Of a stretch of 64,000 bases of DNA, positions 36,846-48,135 are shown one piece after another; position 1 is the stretch's first letter; each line of letters opens with the position of its first letter. Both the position numbers and the translations under genes were made by a program. Origin of the DNA: Climacium dendroides (Eukaryota > Streptophyta > Bryopsida > Hypnales > Climaciaceae); contig OX467089.1 of the NCBI GenBank assembly GCA_950106755.1, positions 18,209,345 to 18,273,344 on the forward strand, in the 5' to 3' direction. The notes under the pieces are model-generated. The model worked only from the letters and a program-made list of their open reading frames with translations, ran no database searches and was not told the origin of the DNA.

Positions 36846-38054
36846 CACTACAAGGGAAATGAGCCCGAATTGACAAGATTTTTAATAGAAAATTGTCCAG
36901 AATGACCGCTATAACTTCTGGAACTTGGCACTCTGTCAATGTGGTTCATATTGCAATCTCTGTCAAAATCTAGTCAATTTTTCTGTCAATTTTGACAAAA
37001 GAAGACAGTTAATGGTTGCTTAGTGCACACAAAATGGAATTCGCAAGTGTTGTTTACCATGGTGTCTCAAGTGATGAGAAGACAAGTCTTTTATACAAGT
37101 GGGATGGTAGGGAAGTAAGACAAACCATGATTGTGGGATATCTTAATGAGGGTTAGTGGAAGCTTCACCGCTCATAGTTTAGTGAAAAGTAGGAATAATG
37201 GTTAAAGTGAAATTTTAGACTTAATTTAAGTATAGTAGAATAACATTTTTTAGAAAACTTTGAACTAAGAAAATGTGGGAAATCAAACCAAATTTCATGT
37301 CCAAAAATTTGTTTGAGATTTAAAGCTTCAAATCAAAAGTTATAGACAAATTTCAATGAGGGATTGGAAGGGACATTTGCTTTGACAATTTCAAACATCC
37401 TCACTAAAATTTGCTTATAACTTTTGATTAGAAGCTTTAAATCTCAAACGAATTTTTGAATATAAAATTTGGTTTGAAATCCCACATTTTCTTAGTTCAA
37501 AGTTTAAAAAAAAAGTTATTCTACTATGTTAAAATCAGGTTTGAAATTTCACTTTAACCATTATTCATATAACTCTTCACTAAACTATGAGCGGTGAAGC
37601 TCCTTCTAACCCTCATTTACAAATCCCATATGGGTTGTCTTACTTCTTACCAACCAACTTGTATAAAGCACTTGTCTTCTTACCATTTTTAACTCCATGG
37701 TGAGTTGCATACAAAGTTGAAGTGTTGATTAAGCCCAATAATCTTGAATGTAGTGTTGAAAGTTATGCAAGTTCTATTCTAAAATGCATAATGTACTTTT
37801 GAAACTTTAATTTTATTTTTTTTGGTAGAAATGTGTTGGTTGCATATGTAAAAAACTAACAATCCTTTCTACGTGGCAGAAATTCAAATAATTACGATTT
37901 TTGTGGTGAAAAATCATGATGACGTATATCTTTGTCCAAAATGACAGCCAAATTGACATAACCCTATCAATTAAACAGGTACTCCTAATCTACAGCACTG
38001 TTGACACAATTTTGTCAAATTTTCTGTCAAATAGCATATAGTTTCCTTGCAGTG
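36846..38054. mobile_element. non-autonomous CACTA-type element, 1209 bp, TSD ATA
   Basis: Ends are CACTACAAGGGAAA and TTTCCTTGCAGTG, flanked by ATA on both sides. Subterminal 'tgtcaatt' repeats are shared with the 200-bp MITEs. The centre (about 37050-37710) is a separate large hairpin. No transposase frame is present, so mobility would need a partner. Confidence 0.88.
37050..37710. repeat. ~660-bp imperfect palindrome nested in the CACTA element
   Basis: 'gaagcttcaccgctcatagt' at about 37159 is mirrored by 'actatgagcggtgaagct' at about 37585. 'ccatggtgtc' at 37058 pairs with sequence near 37700, and the centre is near 37381. The inner arms ('agttatagacaaatttca' and 'tataacttttgatt') resemble those of the 30104-30487 foldback. 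It looks like a foldback element carried inside a CACTA element. Confidence 0.8.
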
Positions 38055-38760
38055 ATAATGAGGTATTAATAATTGTGTGTGAACAAGCTTGCTAGTAAGG
38101 CAGTAATCTTATATTTAACTAATTCTGGATTTTTTTGCAAATTATGGACAATTAAGGTATCGGTTGGCAGCCGATACATTTGTACATTTTGAATTCAAAA
38201 TGTACCCCATGTATACATTTTCATCATGTTTTGGCACATGCATATGTTATTTATGGACTTGCCAAAGTCCATAATTAGTTAAATTTAAGTTGTAAGGTTC
38301 TTGCAAAAGATTGCACATACCAAGAAGTTATGCTTTTGCAATTGGAAGACCCAAGAATTGACCATGGGGGGTGGAATTGTAAAGGTCTACAAGAGTTGTG
38401 ATCAACCACGAGAAGTAGCAAGCCTATTCAACTCAAATGCATGCGGCACAATATGCTTTGCCCACAATAACATAGTAGAGCGCATCCACAAGTGCAAATC
38501 CCTTGGAGATGACCCTGAGTGGGCAATGAAGCATTGAAGCTTGTGATAAAGCATTTCATTGTACAAGCTAATCCAATTGAAATGAAGTTCATGGAATTGA
38601 GCTATCCATAATATCAATGTGGGAGAGTTTTGCCATTGTGGCATGTTTTAAATTAGCTCAGTATGTAATCTTAACCATTATTACATTATCCCTAAAGTTT
38701 CACACCTCGAGATTACTTTTGACGTGGGTAGGATTGGTTAAGCAATCAAAGAAGTCAAAT

Positions 38761-38955
38761 CACTACAAGAGAAACGTGTCCTAAATGACAAAAATCAGCC
38801 CCTCCTAAATGACAGAAATTTGACAAGTTTCTGTCAATTAGGACAAAAAACTGTCCGAATTGACAGAAAATTGTCCAAATTGACAAAAAACTGTCAATTT
38901 TCAGTCAATTAGGAGGGGCTGATTTCTGTCATTTCGGACATGTTTTCTTGTAGTG
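38761..38955. mobile_element. CACTA-type MITE, 195 bp, TSD AAT
   Basis: Ends CACTACAAGAGAAA and TTTTCTTGTAGTG, flanked by AAT on both sides. The interior closely matches the 31937 copy, with the same 'aaaatcagcccctcctaa' and mirrored 'aggaggggctgatttctgtc'. It differs mainly in length near the centre. Confidence 0.92.
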
Positions 38956-39164
38956 AATGGCTTAACTCTTCTACATTTAGATTATTTTTAGTAGTTCCAA
39001 AGTAAGCCAAGTCATCAAAAATAGTTATACATTAGTATCAACCTTGCTACCCATAGCTTGTAATCCATATTTAACTAATTATGGACAATTGTACAAATTA
39101 TGGATAAATTCATAGGCCCTAATCACCTAAAGAAAGAGAAGAACATGCTTAAAATGATGGGAAA

Positions 39165-39379
39165 CACTACAAGAAAACCTGTCCAAAATGACAGAAACTC
39201 GTCCTAATTGACAAAAATCAGCCCGTCCTAATCTACAGAAAATTGACAGATTTTTGTCAATTTGGACAATTATTTGTCAATTCGGACATTTTTTTGTCCT
39301 AATTGACAAAAACCTGTCAAATTTCTGTAGATTAGGACGGGCTGATTTTTGTCAATTAGGACGAGTTTCTCTTGTAGTA
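39165..39379. mobile_element. CACTA-type MITE, 215 bp, TSD AAA, one end mutated
   Basis: Left end CACTACAAGAAAA. The right end is TTCTCTTGTAGT followed by A where the family has G, and then the AAA duplication. Interior as in the other copies but with 'cagcccgtcctaatctacag'. The lost terminal G would be expected to impair excision. Confidence 0.88.
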
Positions 39380-40152
39380 AAAGTGTCGGCAACCCATCCA
39401 CACATTGTTGAATAAAAATACTTGACTTTAACAAATTGTTTTCATGGACATTTTGCTTACAAAAGAAAAAAAAAGTAGTGGATTCGTTTATTTGCAGACG
39501 TGACAATGAGAAACCAAAAGAGATGCCTAAAACCGTACATCCAAAACCAAGTCGGATTCCAATCCAACTCAATTCCGTCCATTTAGATTTCGAAATCCTG
39601 AGCAGAAGACAACGTGATTCCCATGACATGTATAGGCTAGCAGCCGATAAGAGCAGAATAACGTGTGTATTCAAAAGAAAAGAATACAACAATAGAGAAC
39701 TGAGTTGGAAAATCACCCCCACAGGAGCTTTATATAAAATAGGAATGAAAATACACGAATCTGATTCAACTCAAACCTGAAGAGAGCATAATTCCGACGG
39801 CCATGACTACAAATATTGTTTGAGCAGATCATCTACTTCCATACGTTACTTATGTCGGCGGGCAGCCAATACACAAATTAAATGTCCAGACAATAAATTG
39901 CACACCTGAAGTTATTCCCAACTTGAATCAAAACCAGAAAAAGTAATGTCAACATTCGTTTAACCATTCCAAGAGGAGACTATCTTGCAAAACGAGCAGT
40001 GCATTCAATATGCAGCAGTCCAACGTATCGGCTGGCAGCCGATACCTGCAACCAAGCACTGGATCAAACGAGTGGCGTCCTAGTATAACAACTCTATAGG
40101 CCAAAAATGTGTTATCGGCTGGCAGTCGACAAGCCATAAAATCCTGTTGTTG

Positions 40153-40740
40153 CTAATCATCTCCCTCGTCGTCCGCATCTTTGTCCAAAGCAACGCCCGC
40201 TGCCTCTAGATTGGCAATTGCAGCAGCAACTGAGGTCTCCAGGATAACATGAGACGTGGGAGGTCCCTTCTTTGCATGCCAGGGCATTCTGTGAGAATAC
40301 AAGACAATGTTGACATGAACCATCTGCGGAAGACGGAGTTCCTTGTGCCATCTGCAGAAGACAGAGTTCCTTATGCCATCTCCGTGTCCAGCACTCCCTT
40401 GCCACCAACACTTTTTCTTCCCTCTTGGCTTTCATTGGAGTCCACCACTCTATCTTAAAATTCCCGAACGTCGGGCCAGGAGTCATGTCCACACGCTCGA
40501 GTACCTGCCCAAGCCAAACAGGCAGGTAATTGTTGTGACATGGTTGACACAGAACAAAGTCTTCCAGTAGAACATCTCTAAATGGATTGAAAGCCAACCT
40601 TGGCCTATCCTTGGCAGGTCCACAATATGGAGTGGGATCTGCTTCGTCCTCCGGAGTAGTGTCCATTGGATTATCTGGATCACCATTGCCTTCCATAGAA
40701 GCGGTTGCATGATCTCTTTTCCAGTCCGAGTGTGGGAATC
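40153..40740 (-). pseudogene. orphan C-terminal module of a DUF7869-type transposon protein
   Basis: The minus strand encodes PYCGPAKDRPRLAF, then LLEDFVLCQPCHNNYLPVWL, GQVLERV and FKIEWWTPMKAKREEK. It aligns with 54140-54450 on the + strand (AYVGPLRGRPQPSF, YFVAV..PAEGDSHPIWIAR, IRIQYFRP). After RRWHKE the frame is thrown off by a 28-bp tandem duplication at 40320-40375. Past it, the original frame continues as VHVNIVLYSHRM, then KKGPPTSHVILETSVAAAI, and ends at TAG 40153. The transposase-like core that should precede it is absent. The module looks like a small ligand- or chromatin-binding fold (W..G/A......Y..P), but its function is unknown. Confidence 0.6.
40320..40375. repeat. 28-bp tandem duplication causing a frameshift
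   Basis: Two head-to-tail copies of 'ccatctgcggaagacgga' + 'gttccttgtg' (40320-40347 and 40348-40375), differing at three positions. Because 28 is not a multiple of three, the duplication breaks the minus-strand reading frame. Removing one copy rejoins the two halves of that frame. Confidence 0.85.
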
Positions 40741-41160
40741 CGGAATCCGGAAACGGATCAATAATACAAGAAGTAGGTACGAAAAATAAATAAAAAATAA
40801 AAAATTTATAGTTAGAGCGTGATTTTTGGACCAGATAGCTTGAATTAGGAAATAAGCGTTCCGGCACAACCCGTAACCGGAACTTATCCGGATCTGGAAT
40901 CCGGACTCATCCGGAACATAGGAACCTACTGTATAGGTCTCGTAGCTACGGAAGTAGGATACCGTTAATACAACGGACCTGTAGCCGTTGTCCTTAAGCC
41001 CGTAAAAAGACGGTTTAGTACTTAAGCTGTCTTCCTAGGGTTTTCCTCTTCACTTTCCTGTTCTGTGTTTCTAAGACTGTTTGTGTGAGTAGTTGAGAGA
41101 AAGAGTGGTGAGTTAGCGATTGAAGTAGAGCTACTTTTCTCTCGTTCTGACTTAGATCTT

Positions 41161-43109
41161 ATGGCATCCGGACCAGTACGGAAGGTAGCGGTATCTGCCC
41201 GGGTTATCTCTCCGGCCATTCCGGATAACTCGGAACTACATAAGCAGTTAGAGGAGGACTTAACTAAGTTAGGATGTGTCGGTCTACTACACCGACCATG
41301 GAACCTCAAGAGTGAAGAGATGATTCAAGAGCTACTTCACGGTGTTCCGAATCAGTATGAGCTCACTTTGAGAGGGCGGCCAGTCGCGTGGACCGAGGAC
41401 ATCTGGGTGGACGTCTATTAGTTCCGGAAGAGTGGGAACGGTTTAGCATCGAGGACGGACCGTTTTGTAGCTGGGAAGTTCATTGGGTCTGCAAACCCTA
41501 AGGACGGATTCACTATCAGCGAGTACAAGGACGAGAGACATAGGCGGATACTAGAGTTTTTGATTCCGATCTTGTATCCGGAAAAGCCAATACGGGTTAC
41601 CATTACAGTGGCCAATACTATCTTTGGGGCTATGGAGAACCGAGTAGTGCACTGGAGTAGGGTCATAGCCGGGATAGTGGCTAAATTAGCGGATCACGTG
41701 ACCCGAGCAAAGGCGAGTCCAGTTAGCACCTACTTGTTTCATCTGTACCATCAACAGGAACTTTTGAATGCAGCTGAAGTGATCCAGTATGACACCGGAA
41801 AGGCGATCCTATCGTATGGATTTTCCGGGGAGGAGGCGGAAGATCCGGTCGAGTCTGATCCAGAGGAACTTCCTGAGGAACGTCTGACCGATTCGAGGAC
41901 CAAGAAGAGGAAGTCAACCAATCTGGGGTCGCGAATCAAGCCACAGACGATGGAGAGGGGGAGTCCAGCAAGGGACCTGAAATGGAAACGAAATCCGCAT
42001 TTTTCAATGCGGGGCTCGAGTGGATACGTGAAGCCAAGGTACTCCATGACGGTTTGTCGGATTTGGTGATAGATACCGCGGAAGTTTTGAAGGTGGATCC
42101 GGATCAGATCGTGGAAGTTGTCAAGCGACTGCCCAAACCGGAGGATCTGAAGAAGAGGGAGGAGCGGATCCAGGAGTTGGAGGCGGAACGGAACAAACTC
42201 CAGGCCCGAGTGAATTGGGCGGAAGGGGAAATGGCAGCTGCAAAAGAGAAAGAGAAAGAGGCTCTCGCCCTGATTAAGAATCTATTCGGAGCAGTCAACA
42301 TCAAGGCCGACATCATCACAAAAGCTGCCTTGTTTGACTCGAAGATGATATCGGAAGGCCACATTACCGGAACCAAGGTAGTTACCATCCTCGTAGACTT
42401 CACTGCGAGGATAGAGCGAGTTTTGAAGGAGATCCAACAGTTATTGGCGGCTATCGATCCAAACCATGCGATGGATTTCTCCACCTTTCCGGAACTTCCT
42501 TTTGTCTCAGGTACCCCAGGGAAACTAGTGGCGGATCATGCAACCCGGATGGAAGGATTGAGGGGGATACTCACACCAGGTGAGCCTTCCGCCAGCAAAA
42601 TGCGGATGACGGAGTTGAATTTGAGGCCAACTTCGGAACTAAAACCTGAGTCTAGCGCGAAATCGGTTCCGGTGCCATCCAAGTTTTGAACCCCAGAAGT
42701 CCCCAAGTCCCAAACAATGCCGAACTTGATGACCGGATCATTCAAGGTTCCGGGACAGCAAGTTAGGGGAGATCTCATCAACCGGATCAGTGGGATAACC
42801 AATCCGGCTCGGACTAATCCGAAAGGATTTGTGCACATGCAAGAGACCACGCCGGAGAAAAGAAGCGAACCCGCAACATTGGAGGATACAACACCAGAGA
42901 AGGAGAAGGAAGTTCAAGTCATCGAAAATTTTGAGGAGAAGAGTGCCCACTCCACTTCCGGAACCGAAGACGACAGCGATCCGTCTCCCGCAACACGCCA
43001 TATCCAGACTCGGGCCACAGCAAAAACTACGCCAGCAAAGAATACGAAGGGGACGCCTACCAGCCAAGCCGGGAGCCGTTCAAGGAAAGGACGGAAGCCA
43101 AAACATTAG
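41161..43109 (+). pseudogene. gag-like/'putative plant transposon' protein, decayed copy
   Basis: The frame opens MASGPVRKVAVSARVI and shares with the intact gene at 60859 the segments 'QLEEDL-KLGC-G', 'RPW-LKSEEMI-ELL', 'LEF-IPILYPE-P-RVT' and 'ANTIFGA'. Damage: TAG at 41419-41421, a frame change in a G run near 41955, and TGA at 42686-42688. After repair the protein would be about 650 residues. It has a predicted coiled coil (REERIQELEAERNKLQARVN) and a charged C-terminal tail. The N-terminal 'LRGRPVAW...IW' resembles the plant domain annotated as putative transposon protein (PF20167-like). No reverse transcriptase, integrase or protease follows, so it is a gag-only or non-autonomous element. 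The tail ends at TAG 43107-43109. Confidence 0.65.
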
Positions 43110-45480
43110 AATTCGTAGGAGAAGAAGTATAGAATCCGGAACGGGGTTCCGAGCATGGACCCGGTTTTCGGAATCTAAGGCGGATAGTCAGGAAATCCGA
43201 TAATCTCGGGCGGTAGTTAGTAATCTTTCCGGATATCCCGGGGTTTTTAGTGATTGGTTGTCTGGATTTCCGGGTTTCCTTTTCAGGCTTTTAGGAGTTG
43301 ATTTTGGGTTTTTGTGTTAGTATTTTAAGGGCAGGCAAGTTAGTTGTCTGCCATTCCATCCTACTCCATTCGATCTTAGTGCTTTCACATATGTATTACA
43401 ATTTCCTTTTCTTAATCTAAGTTAGCCAGGGTGCTTCTAGCTGCACTTTGCTTAGACGGAATCTTTGGCTCAGTGTATGCATGTATGTTTGTATCCTTGT
43501 ACTGGAGAAAGAAAAGGGAGGGAGAGGAGGAATCCGAATCTTGAGCTACTGATCTCTTGGTGTTGAGTTGAGTGGGAGGAATGCAAACTGAGTAAGGGAG
43601 TGTAAGTGTGACGTGCTTTTAAATTGCCGGAACGGCAATCCGGATAAGAAGGTAGAGGGTCCTGCGAGTCCAGAACCAGGAGGGTTCTGTGCGGAGATAA
43701 GCAACCACCAAAGGAAAGGAACTCCCGCTACTCCGGAAAGTCTGCCAACCTCCCCCTTGGTACATTGTCTTCCCCTTGAGACTCTATTTCTTTGGATCTA
43801 TGAGTTCGGATCCGTCGTTGTAGTAAAGAGAGGTGTGAGAATTGCTCTGTGTGACCTGATTCCGGATCGACCAATCCGGAAATTGTGAGAGGATACTCCT
43901 CCCTCCTCCTACAGCTGTGTTGTCTTGGGTGTGTTGTTTAGTAGATTTAGAGTACAGAGAGGAATTTGCACAAGTGGTGAGTCCCCACCCCTTTCTAGAT
44001 CAAGGGCGGACCCTTTGAGGGTAAAACAGAGGCAACAAAAACCAGTGACGGAAGAGAGACGGAACTCAGTTCCGGAGGTATCTGGATCCGAAACGGAATA
44101 AGCGCACTCGCAGTCGCACTGTTGCCTCGTGCTCGCACTCGCACTCTAGAAGCGCACTCGCATGAAGACGATCACACGGCGCAGCAACTCGACATACCCC
44201 AGCAATGTCTTTGTCACGCCCCTATCTACTTGGGGTGCCCAAATGAACTTTAGTGCGCAAGGGGGGACCTTGGGGGTGACTTCCCAAGCTTTGCAATAGA
44301 CTAGGTAGGGAGAATGAAGAGACTCCCGATCAAACAGGGCGCAATAGCGCCCTGGTTTTGAAGTAAACATGAGATTGTCAAACATGATTGGAAAGCTCTT
44401 GACAACACGCTTCTAATGGCGCAAAGAAAGCGCTATTTGGAGTTGTGAGCGAAAAGTTATGGCCATTCAAAGTTGACTGGGTCCTGGTGGCACCGAGACA
44501 CTTGAGGGCTAGGTGTGAAGGGTTCTCAATGAATCCCACAACAAAGTATGGCATGTGGCATATAATTGGAAATCTATGAACACAAGGAACTTAGAATGAC
44601 AAACATTACGAGGTTCTAAGACATGAGTCAAAAATTATGGCCAAAAGAAGAGCCGTGGTGAAGGCGTGACGCCTCCCCCGATGCATCCGAATCTTTAGAG
44701 AGCCATAACTTTGCAAATACTTGTCCAAATGGGACAAGTGAGCAGTCCATCGGCATCTACTCGTCGCTTAGATGTCTAAAATGGGCTTGCATGTTGAATT
44801 TGGAGCTCTAAGCGCAAAGTTACACTGGTTGGAAGTTCGGGAACGCAAACGGTGACGTAACTTGGCGATTTGGGTTGGAAGTGGGTGGTCTTCCACAACC
44901 CAAGGTTATCCAAGGATTTCCTTCGACCTAGGATGGGGGGGTCTGCTGAATACCATAGAGAGTACTATAGGAGGGGTTGGTCTCCCTTCTCACTCCCTCT
45001 TGAAGCCTTGGTGAGTCCTGGTGACTCATGGTTGGTGGTGGTGACTTCACCACCACTTCAAGGCATCATGGGACACTTGTGTGTGTCCCGTGGCATCGGT
45101 TGGGTGGAGTCCCGCTCCTTGCTAGGCCTCCTTGGATGTGTCCCGAGTTGTGAGCGCCAGTTACCTCTAGTGGATGAGTAGCAAATGCAAAAAGGGCTAG
45201 CATGGAGTGGAGTGACACTCAAGGGCGGTTAGAACCATGGTGAGTAGTGCCACCATGGGTCCTTGCACATTAAGGTGGAAGTTCCGCCCCATGTTACTAA
45301 GTAACATGCCTGGTGTCACGATGGGAGTGTGTGCTAGTAGTCCCGGTGATTGGGACTTGGCAAACTGAGTTGGAAATGGGGACTAACACTGTGGGTGCTT
45401 GGCATGTGCAGTGGTAGGCAGTTGGTGACCAAGTGACGCTGTAAGTAGACTGGGGTGAACCTAGTGAGCTACTGGGAGCT
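43110..45480. other. 3' region of the gag-like element and GC-richer flank
   Basis: 43110-44110 resembles the 3' flank of the 60859 gene in layout: TCCGGA-rich text, 'cgttgtagtaaagagaggtg' here versus 'cgttgtagtactgagaggat' there. It probably belongs to the element. 44100-44165 has (gcactc)n-like simple repeat. 44165-45480 is GC-richer with no credible protein; phrases such as 'aaaagttatggcca' recur, as in many plant LTRs, but no LTR pair could be defined. Confidence 0.4.
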
Positions 45481-45856
45481 GGTAGGTGTCATTTGGGTCG
45501 CGATAGTCTTTGTCCTCCAAACGTAAGCGGCCAAGCCACTACAATACGAAGAACTAAACCTCTCGATCTACAAATGCCATCAGCTGAAACTAAAATCTCA
45601 GATTGCATAATCTTTGCATCAGCCACAGGGCATAATATATTCTGCAGAGTGGGAGACAGAGTCTACACAAGCCCTGCAAATTCGAAACTCAAATGTGTCT
45701 CCCACTATGTCTCCCCTTGAGTCTCCCACTGTGTCTATACAAACCCTACTAATTCAAAACATTAATGAAATATTCCTTGACCTAAAACTAAAGAATTTCG
45801 CTATACCTCTTGCAACCAAGAAATTGATTTAGTTCAAACAAAGTGAATTTCATTAC

Positions 45857-45958
45857 CTGCTCTGAGAACTGGAGCTTGTCATCGTCTTTCTCACCCGGAG
45901 GCGGCCAATCCTCAAACAAATGACTTTGTCTTTCTAGCAGCGTCCGCACGAAACGTCT
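45857..45958 (-). pseudogene. USP: orphan exon of UDP-sugar pyrophosphorylase
   Basis: The minus-strand exon of 102 nt is bounded by an acceptor TGTACAG/AGA and a donor CAG/GTAATG. It encodes 34 residues: RRFVRTLLERQSHLFEDW, then PPPGEKDDDKLQFSEQ. This matches the conserved N-terminal exon of plant UDP-sugar pyrophosphorylase ('LLENGQSHLF..WP..G.DD..K..F..Q'), an enzyme making UDP-sugars from sugar-1-phosphates in the salvage pathway. No upstream start exon and no downstream exon (the 'YPGGL' segment should follow) were found within several kb on that strand. It is therefore an isolated, perhaps transposon-carried, fragment. The match is short but distinctive. Confidence 0.55.
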
Positions 45959-46125
45959 CTGTACATAGAGACTCAAATCCCACGTACAAGAAATGCTGTT
46001 ATAAAAGCTTCAAACAAACGAGCTTCAAACAAATAGTAAACAGTTTATCCTCTCTAACAACAATGACAAAAAAAACACGGAATGAAAGAGGGCGCCAAAC
46101 CCTAACCCCGATGCTGGGAACTGAT

Positions 46126-46440
46126 GATACCCAACCCTCCGCTGATACCCGACCGTCCGCTGTACACGGAAACACGTTAAAATTTGACACCCCGCTGACA
46201 CCCGACCCGCCGCTGAACTCCGACCCCCAATGATACCCGACCCCCCCAATAATACCCGACCCTTCTGGTACCCGACCCCTTCTGGTACCCTAACCCGACC
46301 CGCTGCTTGGTAACCGACCTCCCGTTGATACCCGACCCCTTCAAGTACCTAAACCCGCCCTACTACCTGGTGACTGACCTCCGGTTGATACCCGACCTCT
46401 TCTTACCCGGCCCCTTTTGGTACCCGAACCGGGTCCAGAA
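46126..46440. repeat. minisatellite based on TGATACCCGACCC
   Basis: About 18 imperfect units of 'tgatacccgacccc' or 'tggtacccgacccctt', some with inserts such as 'cgctgcttggtaac'. The array is C-rich on the + strand and ends abruptly where AT-rich DNA resumes near 46445. It lies directly upstream of the orphan pyrophosphorylase exon in the minus orientation. Confidence 0.8.
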
Positions 46441-46777
46441 CAGGTCCCTTTGTGACGACTACATTAATGATGATAAATACTAGTATATTGTCATTAGTCT
46501 AATGATGATAAATAGTGTTACCTACACTAATTTATTTAGAAAAGCCATAAGTTTTCATTCTTGATGAATATTTTTACCAACTATAGATGCAGAGTTTTCT
46601 CACTTAGAATTATACTAGGATTTATGGTTTTCGTAAAAATATTTATGAAGAGTAAAAACTTATAGCATTTCTAAAACAATTAGTATGGGTAATACTATTT
46701 ATCATCATTAGTGGTGTTACCTAAACCTTTCTTTCACATTCTAAACTTCGATTAGTTACCATTTTACATTATATTCA

Positions 46778-48135
46778 CTTTTTTGACCAATAACCTTTTT
46801 GAGCATGTCATACAGTTTTGGAATTATATGTTTTCTTTTCCATTTTCATGAAAAAATAAGGTAATAGTAATTGGAAACTTATAAAAAGATTTATACCCAA
46901 TAAATCAATACACCTTTGAAGATTTTAATTCTAAGAATGTCATTATAATAATAAATGATGGATTATAATGTTTCCTTACCAAAGCAAGCATCAAGTGTGT
47001 AATTCCAATTTTATCAGAATTTGTGATATTATAGGAATACAATAGCTTCTACAATATCACATCTTTAAATCTTGAGAATTACAAAAACATTATGGTAAAT
47101 GAAGAGAATTAAAATTTGAAAGTAAAAATAGAGTGATATAAGAGAATTGGTAATTCACAAATTTTCCAAATTTACATCAGTTTACATTCAATTTACATCA
47201 AATTTACATCAATCTACATCTTAAATAGCATTGATTATTCCTAGTTTATATTGTGACAAACTTACTTTCTTCAAAATCCTTTTTTTTAAGAAAGACTATT
47301 TGTTTTTGTTTTTTTTTCGGAAAAGTTTACTTCGTGTTCTCTTGTACAGAATCGAAATTGAAAAACGTGGTAATAAAAAAATTTCATTAATGTAGTGTTG
47401 CACAATTATATTCAGTCTCAAACCACTTGCAAAATTGTTTAGGACATTTTCTGGGCCAATCACGTTTAAAAATTCAATTACATTAATTTTTTGGTGAAGC
47501 GACTATGGATTATCATCGAAGAGGGCGTTCCCAACTTTGCATGAACTTGAGGCCAGGTGAAAAAATACCATTACATTTTCTTTTAAAAAAATGCCCATGG
47601 ACTATCCTCCAAGAGGGCGTTTCCAACTTTTTCCAAAAACAAATTATCTCATTGATTTTGCCTAAGTCAATTGAAATTCAATCAAGGCCAATTAAAACGG
47701 ACCCACTAAATGCATCTACAAGTTCTAAATTTTTTTTGGTTGTGAGGTTGGTCAATGCATGTGTAAAAAAAAATTAATTGGTGACCTCCATGTTTATATA
47801 AACCAAAAGTCTTAAAATTGACTATAGTTTGTGGTACCAACGTCATAAAACTCAAACAAGGCCAATTTAGATGGGACCAAAACATGTGTCCACAAGTTCT
47901 AGATTTTTTTTTAATGTGGATTTGGTCAATGCATGTGTCGAAAAAAATTAATTGGTGACCCCCATGTTTCTTTACAAAAAAAATAGTCAAAATAAGTTAC
48001 TAATTTACATTGAACTCACTTTTTTGACCAATAACCTTTTTCAACATGTCATATGCTTTGACGATTATACAATTTCTTTTGCATTTTGATGAAGAAATAA
48101 GGTAATAGTAAATGGAAACTTGTAAAAAGAATTTA
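46778..48135. repeat. two ~118-bp direct repeats 1.24 kb apart
   Basis: 46778-46895 and 48018-48135 share 'tttttgaccaataacctttt', 'aaataaggtaatagtaa' and 'tggaaacttgtaaaaaga' with scattered substitutions. They enclose AT-rich DNA and the left half of the satellite. They could be eroded terminal repeats, but no coding content lies between them. Confidence 0.55.

Larger units (their letters stand above)
38158..40131. repeat. five dispersed copies of the palindrome TATCGGCTGGCAGCCGATA
   Basis: Copies at 38158-38176, 39631-39649, about 39853-39871, 40026-40044 (perfect) and 40113-40131. The perfect copy has 9-bp arms around a central G; the others differ at one to four positions. They do not overlap the CACTA MITEs. 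They lie on the 3' side of the minus-strand C-terminal module at 40153-40740. Confidence 0.75.

Noticed and set aside
39270..39722. 150-residue minus-strand frame
   Set aside because: Begins inside a CACTA MITE and has hydrophobic low-complexity sequence without family motifs.
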